Shown: piece after piece, positions 17,486 to 25,195 of the stretch | How positions within the stretch are numbered: the first letter of the stretch is position 1 | Layout of the letters: each line of letters opens with the position of its first letter | Assembly (NCBI GenBank): GCA_020633315.1 | Contig: JACKDV010000005.1 | Span: forward strand, 353,231-417,230 | Direction: 5' to 3' | Length of the DNA stretch: 64,000 nucleotides | DNA from: Myxococcales bacterium | GTDB lineage: Bacteria; Myxococcota_A; Polyangia; Nannocystales; Nannocystaceae | Made by a program: the position numbers and the translations under genes | The notes under the pieces: generated by a model | Seen by the model: the letters and a program-made list of their open reading frames with translations, nothing else | What the model was told of the DNA's origin: nothing | The model's database searches: none

Positions 17486-19260
17486 CGTGCGTCCTCCTCC
17501 GCGCTCACCCCCTGCTCGCGCAGGTTGTTGAGGCGGCTGCCCACCGGCGCGGGCACGTCGGGATCGATGACCACGTCGACCACGAAGGGCCCCGGTGCCT
17601 CGAGGGCGGCAAGGATCGCGCCCTCGAGATCCTCCTCGGACTCGATGCGGACCCCGTCGGCGCCCATCGAGCGCGCGAACTCGGCGAAGTCGGTGCGGGG
17701 GATCGCGGTCTCCACCGGCTGGTAGCCGGCGTCGCGCATCCCGTGCTCGACCATGCCGTACTGCGAGTCGTTGACCACGATCCAGATGACCGGGAGGTTG
17801 TACTGCACCGCGGTGCTCACCTCGCAGTTCATCAGCATGGCGCCGTCGCCCACGATCGAGACCGCCTTGTCGGCGTGGTGCATGGCCGCCCCGAGGACCC
17901 CGGTGGCGCCGTGCCCCATCGAGCCCCAGCCCATGTTGGCGCGATAGCGGCCGGACCGCGGCATGCACAGGTGGTGGTTGGTCCACGCGAACGAGTTGCC
18001 CGCCTCGGCCACGATGATGGCCTCGGTCTCGTCCACCACCAGGCGCTGCACGAAGTCCATGAGCACCTGGGGCCGCACGGGCCCGAGGCGCCGCGGCGTG
18101 AGCGGCACGGGTCGACGGTGGGACCGGACCTCGATTCCCTGCCGCGGGTGATCGGCGGGGATGAGCTCGAGCAGCGCGCTCAAGAAGGTGCCCAGCTCGG
18201 CCTGGATGCCGAGGGTGGGCACCTCGGGATAGGACACGCCCGGGATCTCGGGATCGATGTCCACGTGGATGAGGCTGCGCTTGGGCAGCAGGTCGCGGGA
18301 CCAGCCCGAGCTGAACTCGCCCAGGCGGCTGCCGAGCACCAGGATGTGGTCGGGCTCCACGGCGCGCACGGCATCGATCGGCCCCTGGTGTCCTCCGAGC
18401 CCGGTCACGCCCACGTGCAGCGGGTGCTCCTCGGGGAGGATCCCCTTGCCGCGCGGCGTCGACATCACGGGCGCGCCCAGGCGCTCGGCCAGCTCGCGCA
18501 CCAAGCTCGAGCAGTTGCGGGCGCCGTAGCCCACCCACAGCATCGAGCGACCCGAGCACAGCAGCTCCGCGCAGCGCTCCACGTCGCCGCGGTCCACGAT
18601 CCGCTCCGGCCGCAGCTCGTCGGAGGTGGGCACCCGCGGGCGCTCGCGCAGCTGCCCCGACTGCACGCTGGTCGGCATGGCCACGTGGGCCACGAAGCCA
18701 TGCGGCCGCCGCAGGCCCCGGGCCAGGCGCGAGACCGCCACGTCGAGCTGCTCCTCGTGCTCGATGACGGTGGCGTAGTGGAACAGCGGCCCCGAGGTGT
18801 ACATCCCCCCGAGCAGCGAGTGCGGCCCCGACTCCTGTAGCACCCAGCGATCCCGACGCGCGGGCGGAGTGGTCCCCGACAAGAAGATGACCTGCGCCCC
18901 CTCGCGACGCGCCACGAATAGACCGGTCAGTGCATTCGTGATCCCCGGGCCGGTGGTCGCGAACACCACGGTGGGTCGGCCGCTCGCGAGCGACGCCTCC
19001 ACCGCCGCGAACGCGGCGCCCGACTCGTGACGCGTGTGCACCACCCGGATGCGCGACGAGTTGAGGGCATCGCTCATCGGAGCGATGCCTCCTCCCACCA
19101 CGCCGAAGGCGGTCTCGACCCCCATCTCGAACAGCAGGTCGGCCAGCACGTCCGACATGCGCTTCGATTCGGGCTCGGTGACGAAGTTCAGCAGGTCACG
19201 ACCGAGCGACTCTCCCCCTTCGCTCGGATCGATGACGAGTGCATCCGTTGACTTGCTCAT
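17482..19260 (-). CDS. Thiamine-diphosphate-dependent enzyme (acetolactate synthase-like)
   Basis: 592 residues from ATG 19260 (GGGGG upstream); ATG 19332 would add a poorly conserved tail. Three TPP-enzyme domains are present: Pyr domain with VFGVVGGGIAPM and the catalytic Glu in RHESGAAFAA; a central nucleotide-fold domain (LWVGYGARN, DHILVLGSRLGEF); and the PP domain with the ThDP/Mg motif GDGAMLMN followed by NDSQYGM. Family reactions are decarboxylation of 2-keto acids and carboligation to acyloins or 2-acyl-2-hydroxy acids. It is not the housekeeping IlvB: there is no IlvN subunit and it is fused in an operon with a KAS III-like protein instead. Confidence 0.92.
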   Translation of the reverse strand: MSKSTDALVIDPSEGGESLGRDLLNFVTEPESKRMSDVLADLLFEMGVETAFGVVGGGIAPMSDALNSSRIRVVHTRHESGAAFAAVEASLASGRPTVVFATTGPGITNALTGLFVARREGAQVIFLSGTTPPARRDRWVLQESGPHSLLGGMYTSGPLFHYATVIEHEEQLDVAVSRLARGLRRPHGFVAHVAMPTSVQSGQLRERPRVPTSDELRPERIVDRGDVERCAELLCSGRSMLWVGYGARNCSSLVRELAERLGAPVMSTPRGKGILPEEHPLHVGVTGLGGHQGPIDAVRAVEPDHILVLGSRLGEFSSGWSRDLLPKRSLIHVDIDPEIPGVSYPEVPTLGIQAELGTFLSALLELIPADHPRQGIEVRSHRRPVPLTPRRLGPVRPQVLMDFVQRLVVDETEAIIVAEAGNSFAWTNHHLCMPRSGRYRANMGWGSMGHGATGVLGAAMHHADKAVSIVGDGAMLMNCEVSTAVQYNLPVIWIVVNDSQYGMVEHGMRDAGYQPVETAIPRTDFAEFARSMGADGVRIESEEDLEGAILAALEAPGPFVVDVVIDPDVPAPVGSRLNNLREQGVSAEEDAR

Positions 19261-19291
19261 GGCCCCCAATCGCGTCGGCATTTGTTCGAGC

Positions 19292-19307
19292 GGTCCATTT
19301 TGGTCCA
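19292..19307. repeat. Direct repeat, operator candidate for the ThDP operon
   Basis: GGTCCA twice, separated by TTTT (10-base period, one helical turn), 32-47 bases before ATG 19260. Confidence 0.35.
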
Positions 19308-19369
19308 CCGCCACCCCCCGTAGCGGCTTCACGACCGTTCGTCCGACGCCCCCTTACATGTAGTAGAGT

Positions 19370-19389
19370 GGGCCCAGGAGGGCCCAGGA
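19370..19389. repeat. Tandem 10-base repeat GGGCCCAGGA x2
   Basis: Two perfect head-to-tail copies, each containing the self-complementary GGGCCC, about 110 bases before the ThDP gene start. Confidence 0.4.
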
Positions 19390-19601
19390 TTCAAGAAGGG
19401 AGCACCCGACGTTGCTCATGTGAAATTCCTGCATGACGGAAACACACGATCCAAAGCGACTGAAATTACGGTTGTTCCATCTACGTAACGAGCAGTCGTT
19501 TTGAATCGGTGCGCAAACGCACCCCGAGCGTCGCGAGGGAGCGACCGGCTCGGTCCTGCCCCTCGTCCCGTTCGAGACGCCTCTGCGCCCCGTTCACGCC
19601 T

Positions 19602-19949
19602 TCACTTGTTGGGGCCGTGGATCACGTCGGACATCATCGACGGCAGGGGATCGCGCTTGGGCGCGGCCGTGATCTCGTCGGCCATCGCCGGCGGAGCATC
19701 GGCCCCCACGAAGGTGATCACCTCGGTCTCGGGATCCTTGGCCACGGTGGCCGGGGCCTGGGCCGCGTCCACCTCGGCCAGCGCCTCGTCCTCGTCCTCG
19801 GGCGGCGGCTCCTCGACGATCACCACCGGCGGGTCGAGGAGCTGGGCCTCCGGATCGACGGTGGCCACGTCGGCGCGAGCACAACCGAAGGAGCCGGCGC
19901 CCAACGAGCCGATGGTCACGAGCACGAGGAGACGGGCACGACCAGGCAT
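19602..19949 (-). CDS. Small acidic lipoprotein
   Basis: 115 residues from the second of two tandem ATGs (19949), which sits 7 bases after TACCCT; the first ATG (19952) is only 4 bases from it. Signal with lipobox SFGC (Cys23), then a mature chain of about 92 residues that is strongly acidic and Pro-rich (EEPPPEDEDEALAE) and has no recognisable domain. Probably a disordered periplasmic or surface lipoprotein. Function unknown. Confidence 0.7.
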   Translation of the reverse strand: MPGRARLLVLVTIGSLGAGSFGCARADVATVDPEAQLLDPPVVIVEEPPPEDEDEALAEVDAAQAPATVAKDPETEVITFVGADAPPAMADEITAAPKRDPLPSMMSDVIHGPNK

Positions 19950-19956
19950 CATCACC

Positions 19957-19962
19957 AGGGTA
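19957..19962 (-). promoter_or_regulatory. TANNNT box before the small acidic lipoprotein
   Basis: TACCCT on the minus strand, seven bases before ATG 19949. Confidence 0.35.
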
Positions 19963-20016
19963 CACGCTTCGGACGCGCGCGTAGTTCCACCGACGCGCCA
20001 CCACACCCATGGGCGG

Positions 20017-20022
20017 TATGCT
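20017..20022 (+). promoter_or_regulatory. -10 box of the kinase/lyase operon
   Basis: TATGCT, 20 bases before GTG 20043, implying a short leader of about 14 bases with AAGGAC. Confidence 0.4.
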
Positions 20023-20042
20023 CCGCGCCACCAAGGACCGCC

Positions 20043-21644
20043 GTGAGCCGCAGCCCCCTCGTCCTCGCCATCGATCTCGGCACCTCGGGGCCCAAGGTGG
20101 CGCTCGTCACCGCCACGGGACGCGTGCTGGCGGGGGCCACGGCACCGACCAGGCTGTACCTATCGGAGGGCGGCGGGGCCGAGCAGGATCCCGAGGACTG
20201 GTGGGCGGCGATCCTGCAGGCCACCGCGCGGCTTCGCGAGGGTCGGGAGGAAGACTTCTCGCGGGTGATCGCGGTGGGCGTGACCTCGCAGTGGGCCGGC
20301 ACCGTGCCCGTGGACGCCGACGGCCGCGCGCTGGGCCGCGCCGTGATCTGGATGGACTCGCGAGGCGCCCGCTACATCGACGAGATCGTCGGCGGCCTGC
20401 TCAAGGTGGAGGGCTACGCGGCCTCCAAGCTGTGGACCTGGATCCGACGCACCGGCGGCGCCCCGAGCCTGGTGGGCAAGGAGCCGCTGTCGCACATCCT
20501 GTTCCTGCGGCACGAGCGACCCGAGCAGTACCGCGCGGCGGCCAAGCTGCTCGAGCCCAAGGACTACCTGATCCAGCGCCTCACCGGCGAGGCGATGGCC
20601 ACCTACGACTCGATCGCGCTGCACTGGGTGACCGACAACCGCGACATCGAGCGCATCGACTACGACGCCGATCTGCTCGCGCTGGCCGGGCTGCCGCGTG
20701 ACAAGCTGCCCTCGCTGTGCCGGGCCACCGATGTGGTGGGCACGCTGCGCCCCGAGGCGGCGCGGGAGCTGGGGCTGCGGCCCGAGGTGAAGGTGGTGGG
20801 CGGCACCCCCGACGTGCAGTCGGCCGCGGTGGGCTCGGGAGCCGTGCGCGACGGGCAGGCCCACGTGTACCTGGGCACCTCGTCGTGGCTCACCTGCCAC
20901 GTGTCGTTCAAGAAGACCGACCTGGGCAGCAACATGGCGTCGCTGCCCTCGGCGCTGCCGGGGCGCTACTTCGTGGCCAACGAGCAGGAGACCGCGGGCG
21001 CCTGCCTCACCTGGCTGCGCGACAACGTGCTGCACCCCGAGGACGCCATGGGCAGCGGCCCCGCCCCCGAGGACTTCTTCGCGCGCCTCGACCAGACCGC
21101 GGCCGAGGCCCCGGCCGGCGCGGGCGGGGTGATCTTCACCCCGTGGCTCTACGGCGAGCGCTGCCCGGTGGCCGACCACGCGGTGCGGGCCGCCTTCATC
21201 AACCTCTCGCTCACCAGCACCCGCGCGCACATGCTCCGCTCCGTGCTCGAGGGCGTGGCCTTCAACAGCCGCTGGCTGCTCGGCGCGCTCGAGCGCTTCG
21301 TGGGGCACCGCGTCGAGCCCATCCGGGTGATCGGCGGCGGCGCGCGCTCGGAGCTGTGGTGCCAGATCTACGCCGACGTGCTCGGCCGCGAGATCGAGCA
21401 GGTGGAGGACGCCCTGCAGTGCAACGCCCGCGGGGCCGCGCTGGTGGCCAGCCTGGGCCTGGGCCTGCTGCAGGTCGACGAGATCCCCGAGCACGTGGGA
21501 GTGAGCGCCCGCTTCGAGCCTCGCTCGGAGCACCGCGCCACCTACGATCGCCTCTTCACCGAGTACCGCGCCCTGTACCGCCGCACCAAGGGCATCTACG
21601 CGCGGCTGCACCAGGACGCCGAAGACCGGAGGACCACCTCGTGA
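20043..21644 (+). CDS. FGGY-family carbohydrate kinase
   Basis: 533 residues from GTG 20043. ASKHA-fold kinase with the phosphate-1 motif AIDLGTSGPK, the substrate-side VIWMDSRG, VVGGTPDVQSAAVGSG, the phosphate-2 motif YLGTSSW, and the adenosine motif VIGGGARSELWCQI near the C-terminus. FGGY kinases phosphorylate sugars or polyols such as xylulose, gluconate or glycerol; xylulokinase is the nearest by motif, but specificity is not decidable. Its stop overlaps the GTG of the PLP lyase gene (GTGA), an arrangement suggesting kinase and lyase act in sequence on one compound. TATGCT at 20017 is a likely -10. Confidence 0.93.
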   Translation: MSRSPLVLAIDLGTSGPKVALVTATGRVLAGATAPTRLYLSEGGGAEQDPEDWWAAILQATARLREGREEDFSRVIAVGVTSQWAGTVPVDADGRALGRAVIWMDSRGARYIDEIVGGLLKVEGYAASKLWTWIRRTGGAPSLVGKEPLSHILFLRHERPEQYRAAAKLLEPKDYLIQRLTGEAMATYDSIALHWVTDNRDIERIDYDADLLALAGLPRDKLPSLCRATDVVGTLRPEAARELGLRPEVKVVGGTPDVQSAAVGSGAVRDGQAHVYLGTSSWLTCHVSFKKTDLGSNMASLPSALPGRYFVANEQETAGACLTWLRDNVLHPEDAMGSGPAPEDFFARLDQTAAEAPAGAGGVIFTPWLYGERCPVADHAVRAAFINLSLTSTRAHMLRSVLEGVAFNSRWLLGALERFVGHRVEPIRVIGGGARSELWCQIYADVLGREIEQVEDALQCNARGAALVASLGLGLLQVDEIPEHVGVSARFEPRSEHRATYDRLFTEYRALYRRTKGIYARLHQDAEDRRTTS

Positions 21645-23155
21645 AGCTACTGGACAAGACCCGCGATCGCCTCCGCGCCCGCGGCGAGCGAGCCCTCTCG
21701 ACCGCCTTCCACTACGCCAAGCGCCTGCCCTTCGTGCGGGCGCGGCTCGAGGCCGAGTACGCGAGCATGCTCGCGGGCATGCGGGACTCCGCCAAGCCCT
21801 ACCGCGATCGCCTGCCCCGCCACCGACGCCTGCCCGAGCAGGGCCTGCCGCGTCCCGACGTGCTCGCCGAGATCGACGCCCTGCAGGACGAGGAGTCCTC
21901 GCGCTGGCGCGACGGCTACGTCTCGGGCGCCGTCTACCACGGCGACCACGAGCACATCGACTTCCTCAACCAGGTCTACGCCCGCTGCTCCCAGGCCAAC
22001 CCGCTGCACGCCGACCTGTGGCCCTCGGTGGTCAAGTACGAGGCCGAGATCGTCGCGATGACCGGCCACATGCTCGGCTCCGCCCACGTGGGCGAGGACG
22101 ACGAGGTCTGCGGCGCCGTCTCGTCCGGCGGCACCGAGAGCATCATGCTGGCGATGAAGACCTACCGCGACCAGGCGCGGGAAGGGCGGGGCATCCGGCA
22201 CCCGCAGATGGTCGTGCCCACCACCGCCCACGCCGCGTTCGACAAGGCCAGCCGCTACTTCGGCATCGAGATGGTCAAGGTGCCGGTCGGCCCCGACTTC
22301 CGCGCCGACGTGGCCGCCACCGCCAGGGCGATCGGTCGCAACACGGTGGTGGTGGTGGGCTCCGCCCCCGCCTTCCCTCACGGGGTGATCGATCCCATCG
22401 AGGAGCTCAGCGAGCTGGCGCGCTCGCGGGGGATCGGCTTCCACACCGACGCCTGCCTCGGCGGCTTCGTGCTGCCGTGGGCGCGCGAGCTGGGCTACCC
22501 CGTGCCCAAGTTCGACTTCCACCTGCCGGGGGTCACCTCGATCTCGGCCGACACCCACAAGTACGGCTACGCCGCCAAGGGCACCTCGGTGGTGCTCTAT
22601 CGCAACCCCGAGCTCCGCCGCTTCCAGTGGTACACGACCACCGACTGGCCGGGGGGGCTGTACCTGTCGCCCACCTTCGCGGGCAGCCGCCCCGGGGCGC
22701 TCTCGGCCGCGTGCTGGGCCTCGCTGCTCTCGATCGGCGCCGACGGCTACCGCCGCGCCACCCAGCGGATCCTGGAGACCGCCGCCACCATCCGCGCCGG
22801 CATCGAGGCCATCGACGGGCTGCGGGTGCTGGGCGATCCGCTGTGGGTCATCGCCTTCGCCTCCGACGAGCTGGACATCTACCGGGTGCTGGACTTCATG
22901 ACGCACCGGCGCTGGAACCTCAACGGCCTGCACCGCCCCGCGTGCGTGCACCTGTGCGTGACCCTGCGTCACACCCAAGCGGGGGTGGCCGAGCGCTTCC
23001 TGGCCGACCTGCGGGAGGCGGTCGCGCACGTCCGGTCCCAGCCCAAGTCCGAGGGCGGCATGGCTCCCATCTATGGCTTGGCGGGAACCCTCCCCGTGCG
23101 CGGGGCCATCTCCGACGTGCTCGAGCGCTACCTCGACGTGCTGTACGAGGTCTAG
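21641..23155 (+). CDS. PLP-dependent sphingosine-1-phosphate lyase/decarboxylase-like enzyme
   Basis: 504 residues from GTG 21641, preceded by GGAGGA and overlapping the kinase stop by four bases. Fold-type I PLP enzyme of the group II decarboxylase/S1P-lyase clade: SSGGTESIMLA (phosphate-binding loop), TAHAAFDKASRYFG, HTDACLGGF (Asp that contacts the PLP ring), and SADTHKYGYAAKG with the Schiff-base Lys307. S1P lyases split phosphorylated sphingoid bases into an aldehyde and phosphoethanolamine. Unlike the eukaryotic enzyme no transmembrane anchor is seen; residues 1-40 are basic and amphipathic. Myxobacteria make sphingolipids, so that substrate is plausible, but the partner kinase is of the sugar type. 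Confidence 0.92.
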   Translation: MKLLDKTRDRLRARGERALSTAFHYAKRLPFVRARLEAEYASMLAGMRDSAKPYRDRLPRHRRLPEQGLPRPDVLAEIDALQDEESSRWRDGYVSGAVYHGDHEHIDFLNQVYARCSQANPLHADLWPSVVKYEAEIVAMTGHMLGSAHVGEDDEVCGAVSSGGTESIMLAMKTYRDQAREGRGIRHPQMVVPTTAHAAFDKASRYFGIEMVKVPVGPDFRADVAATARAIGRNTVVVVGSAPAFPHGVIDPIEELSELARSRGIGFHTDACLGGFVLPWARELGYPVPKFDFHLPGVTSISADTHKYGYAAKGTSVVLYRNPELRRFQWYTTTDWPGGLYLSPTFAGSRPGALSAACWASLLSIGADGYRRATQRILETAATIRAGIEAIDGLRVLGDPLWVIAFASDELDIYRVLDFMTHRRWNLNGLHRPACVHLCVTLRHTQAGVAERFLADLREAVAHVRSQPKSEGGMAPIYGLAGTLPVRGAISDVLERYLDVLYEV

Positions 23156-23241
23156 GCGCAATCCGCGGCGAGGCACCGCATCGCGGGACCCGAACGCTAC
23201 ATTTCCGTGAAATGCCCCGAACGTAGATGTACAAGGGATCC

Positions 23242-24357
23242 ATGATCCATGCGTTGCGTTGGAGCCTTGGTCGCGGAGCGGTGGGGATGGGCCTGGTCTG
23301 CGGATCCCTCATGGGGTGCCCCGCGGAATCCGACGGCGACACCACCGGAGCGGACACCAATCCGGCGCCGGGCAGCACCTCCTCCGATCCGGGCTCCACC
23401 GGCGAGCCCCCGGGCACCGCCACCGATCAGGCCACCACGGCCATGTCCGGCACCACCTCGGGCTCCACCGGCACGCCCGAGACCGACGACACCGCGGACG
23501 GCGAGGGCGGCAGCGGGCCCCCGCTCTTCGACCTGGGCGTCGTGCCCGACTCGCCGATGATCGACCAGGGTCCCTGCGGCAAGGTCGACTTCCTGTTCGT
23601 GATCGACAACTCGGGCTCGATGTCGGACGAGCAGGCCAACCTCGTGGCCAGCTTCCCCGGCTTCATCACCGCCATCCAGAGCACCCTCGAGCAGGTCGAG
23701 GACTACCACGTGGGCGTGACCACCTCGGACGCCTACACCTACAACCAGGCCTCGCCCGGCTGCAACCAGCTCGGCGGCCTCGTGGTCCAGACCGGCGGCA
23801 GCAGCTCGAGCAACATGGTGTGCGGCCCCTACGACGCGGGCGAGAACTACATGACCGAGGCCGACGACCTCGCCATGTCCTTCGCCTGCGCGGCCCAGGT
23901 GGGGATCTCGGGCAACGGCTTCGAGCAGCCCATGCAGGCGCTGCTCAACGCCGTCGATCCCAACCACGCCCTGGCGATGCCCGGCGGCTGCAACGAGGGC
24001 TTCATCCGCGAGGACGCGCTGCTGGTGCTGGTGATCATCACCGACGAGGCCGACGGCCCCGGCGACACCGAGGGCATGGTCTCCCCCGGCACCGTGATGG
24101 ACTGGTACGACGCCGTGGTCGCGGCCAAGGACGGCATCCCCGAGAACGTGGTGGTGGTCTCGCTGGTGGCCTACAACGGCGGCCCCTGCCCGCCGGGCTC
24201 GTCGGTCTACGACGGCCAGAACATGGTCGACTTCGCCATGCTCTTCGGTGACAACGGCGTGGTCGGGGGGATCTGCGTCCCCGACTACAGCCCCACCTTC
24301 ATGGACGCGGTCTCCGTGATCGACGTGGCCTGCGACAACTTCATGCCGCCGGCCTGA
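23242..24357 (+). CDS. VWA-domain lipoprotein
   Basis: 371 residues from ATG 23242 with AAGGGA upstream; ATG 23227 would add five residues. Lipobox SLMGC (Cys26), Thr/Ser/Gly/Asp linker to about residue 105, then a von Willebrand A domain with an intact MIDAS start (DFLFVIDNSGSM) and a later LVLVIITDEADG segment. Three cysteine pairs lie in the domain. VWA proteins bind ligands through a divalent metal; secreted myxobacterial copies are numerous and uncharacterised. Probably a surface adhesin. Confidence 0.88.
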   Translation: MIHALRWSLGRGAVGMGLVCGSLMGCPAESDGDTTGADTNPAPGSTSSDPGSTGEPPGTATDQATTAMSGTTSGSTGTPETDDTADGEGGSGPPLFDLGVVPDSPMIDQGPCGKVDFLFVIDNSGSMSDEQANLVASFPGFITAIQSTLEQVEDYHVGVTTSDAYTYNQASPGCNQLGGLVVQTGGSSSSNMVCGPYDAGENYMTEADDLAMSFACAAQVGISGNGFEQPMQALLNAVDPNHALAMPGGCNEGFIREDALLVLVIITDEADGPGDTEGMVSPGTVMDWYDAVVAAKDGIPENVVVVSLVAYNGGPCPPGSSVYDGQNMVDFAMLFGDNGVVGGICVPDYSPTFMDAVSVIDVACDNFMPPA

Positions 24358-24418
24358 GCCGGCCCCGCTGCCGGCCGCGGCGACGAGCGCGGCCGGTGTC
24401 GTCGTCGTCGATCCGCGC

Positions 24419-24424
24419 TACCGT
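24419..24424 (+). promoter_or_regulatory. TANNNT box before the SDR gene
   Basis: TACCGT, seven bases before ATG 24432. Confidence 0.4.
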
Positions 24425-24431
24425 TCGGCCC

Positions 24432-25193
24432 ATGGCGCTGACCATCTCGCTCACCGACAAGGTCGCCCTGGTCACCGGCGGGAGCCGGGGCATCGGCCGG
24501 GACGTCGCCCGCTGCCTGGCCGAGGCCGGCGCCCACGTGGTGATCGCCAGCCGCAAGGCCGACGAGCTCGAGCGCAGCGCGGCCGAGCTCTCGGGCCTGC
24601 CCGGCCGCGTGCTGCCGATCCCCTGCCACGTGGGCCGCGAGGAGCAGCTCGCCGCGCTCGTCGACGCCACCGAGTCGCAGCTCGGCCCCGTCGACATCCT
24701 CGTCAACAACGCGGCCACCAACATCGGCCAGGGCGACTCCCTGCGCACCGATGTCAGCATGCTCGACAAGATGATCGACGTCAACGTCAAGTCGGCCTTC
24801 CGCCTGGTGCACCGGGTGGTGCCCGGCATGATGGAGCGAGGCGGGGGCTCCATCGTCAACATGGTGTCGATCTCCGGCCTCGAGCCGCAGGCGGGCGGGC
24901 TGCTGTACAGCTTCACCAAGGCGGGGCTCATCATGCTCACCCGCAGCTGGGCGCGGGAATTCGGGCCCAAGGGCGTGCGGGTCAACGCGATCGCGCCGGG
25001 GCTCATCAAGACCGACTTCTCCGCCTACTACTGGCAGGACGGCGAGCGCCAGGCCGAGCTGGTGGGCGACCAGCCGCTGCCACGGCTGGGCCAGCCCGAG
25101 GACATCGGGCCCGCCGCCGCGTTCCTGTGCTCCGACCTGGCCTCCTTCATCACCGGCCAGGTGCTGGTGATCGACGGCGGCGCGCTGGCCTGA
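24432..25193 (+). CDS. SDR-family oxidoreductase
   Basis: 253 residues from ATG 24432, 7 bases after TACCGT and without a Shine-Dalgarno, so probably leaderless. Classical short-chain dehydrogenase: TGGSRGIG nucleotide loop, NNAA, catalytic Ser in MVSISG and YSFTK (Tyr and Lys), then IAPGLIKT. This is the FabG-like group that oxidises or reduces an alcohol/ketone with NAD(P). Substrate unknown. Ends two bases before the convergent Cys-rich lipoprotein gene. Confidence 0.92.
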   Translation: MALTISLTDKVALVTGGSRGIGRDVARCLAEAGAHVVIASRKADELERSAAELSGLPGRVLPIPCHVGREEQLAALVDATESQLGPVDILVNNAATNIGQGDSLRTDVSMLDKMIDVNVKSAFRLVHRVVPGMMERGGGSIVNMVSISGLEPQAGGLLYSFTKAGLIMLTRSWAREFGPKGVRVNAIAPGLIKTDFSAYYWQDGERQAELVGDQPLPRLGQPEDIGPAAAFLCSDLASFITGQVLVIDGGALA

Positions 25194-25195
25194 GC

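Larger units (their letters stand above)
19261..19601. promoter_or_regulatory. 341-base control region upstream of the ThDP/KAS III-like operon
   Basis: No gene is visible. It is the most AT-rich stretch around. It contains a direct repeat GGTCCA-TTTT-GGTCCA (19292-19307), the 8-base palindrome TACATGTA (19355-19362), a tandem 10-base repeat GGGCCCAGGA x2 (19370-19389), and a small hairpin GGTGCG-caaa-CGCACC (19508-19523) that may end the lipoprotein transcript from 19602. Together this looks like a regulated promoter for the minus-strand operon; no regulator gene is adjacent. Confidence 0.45.
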
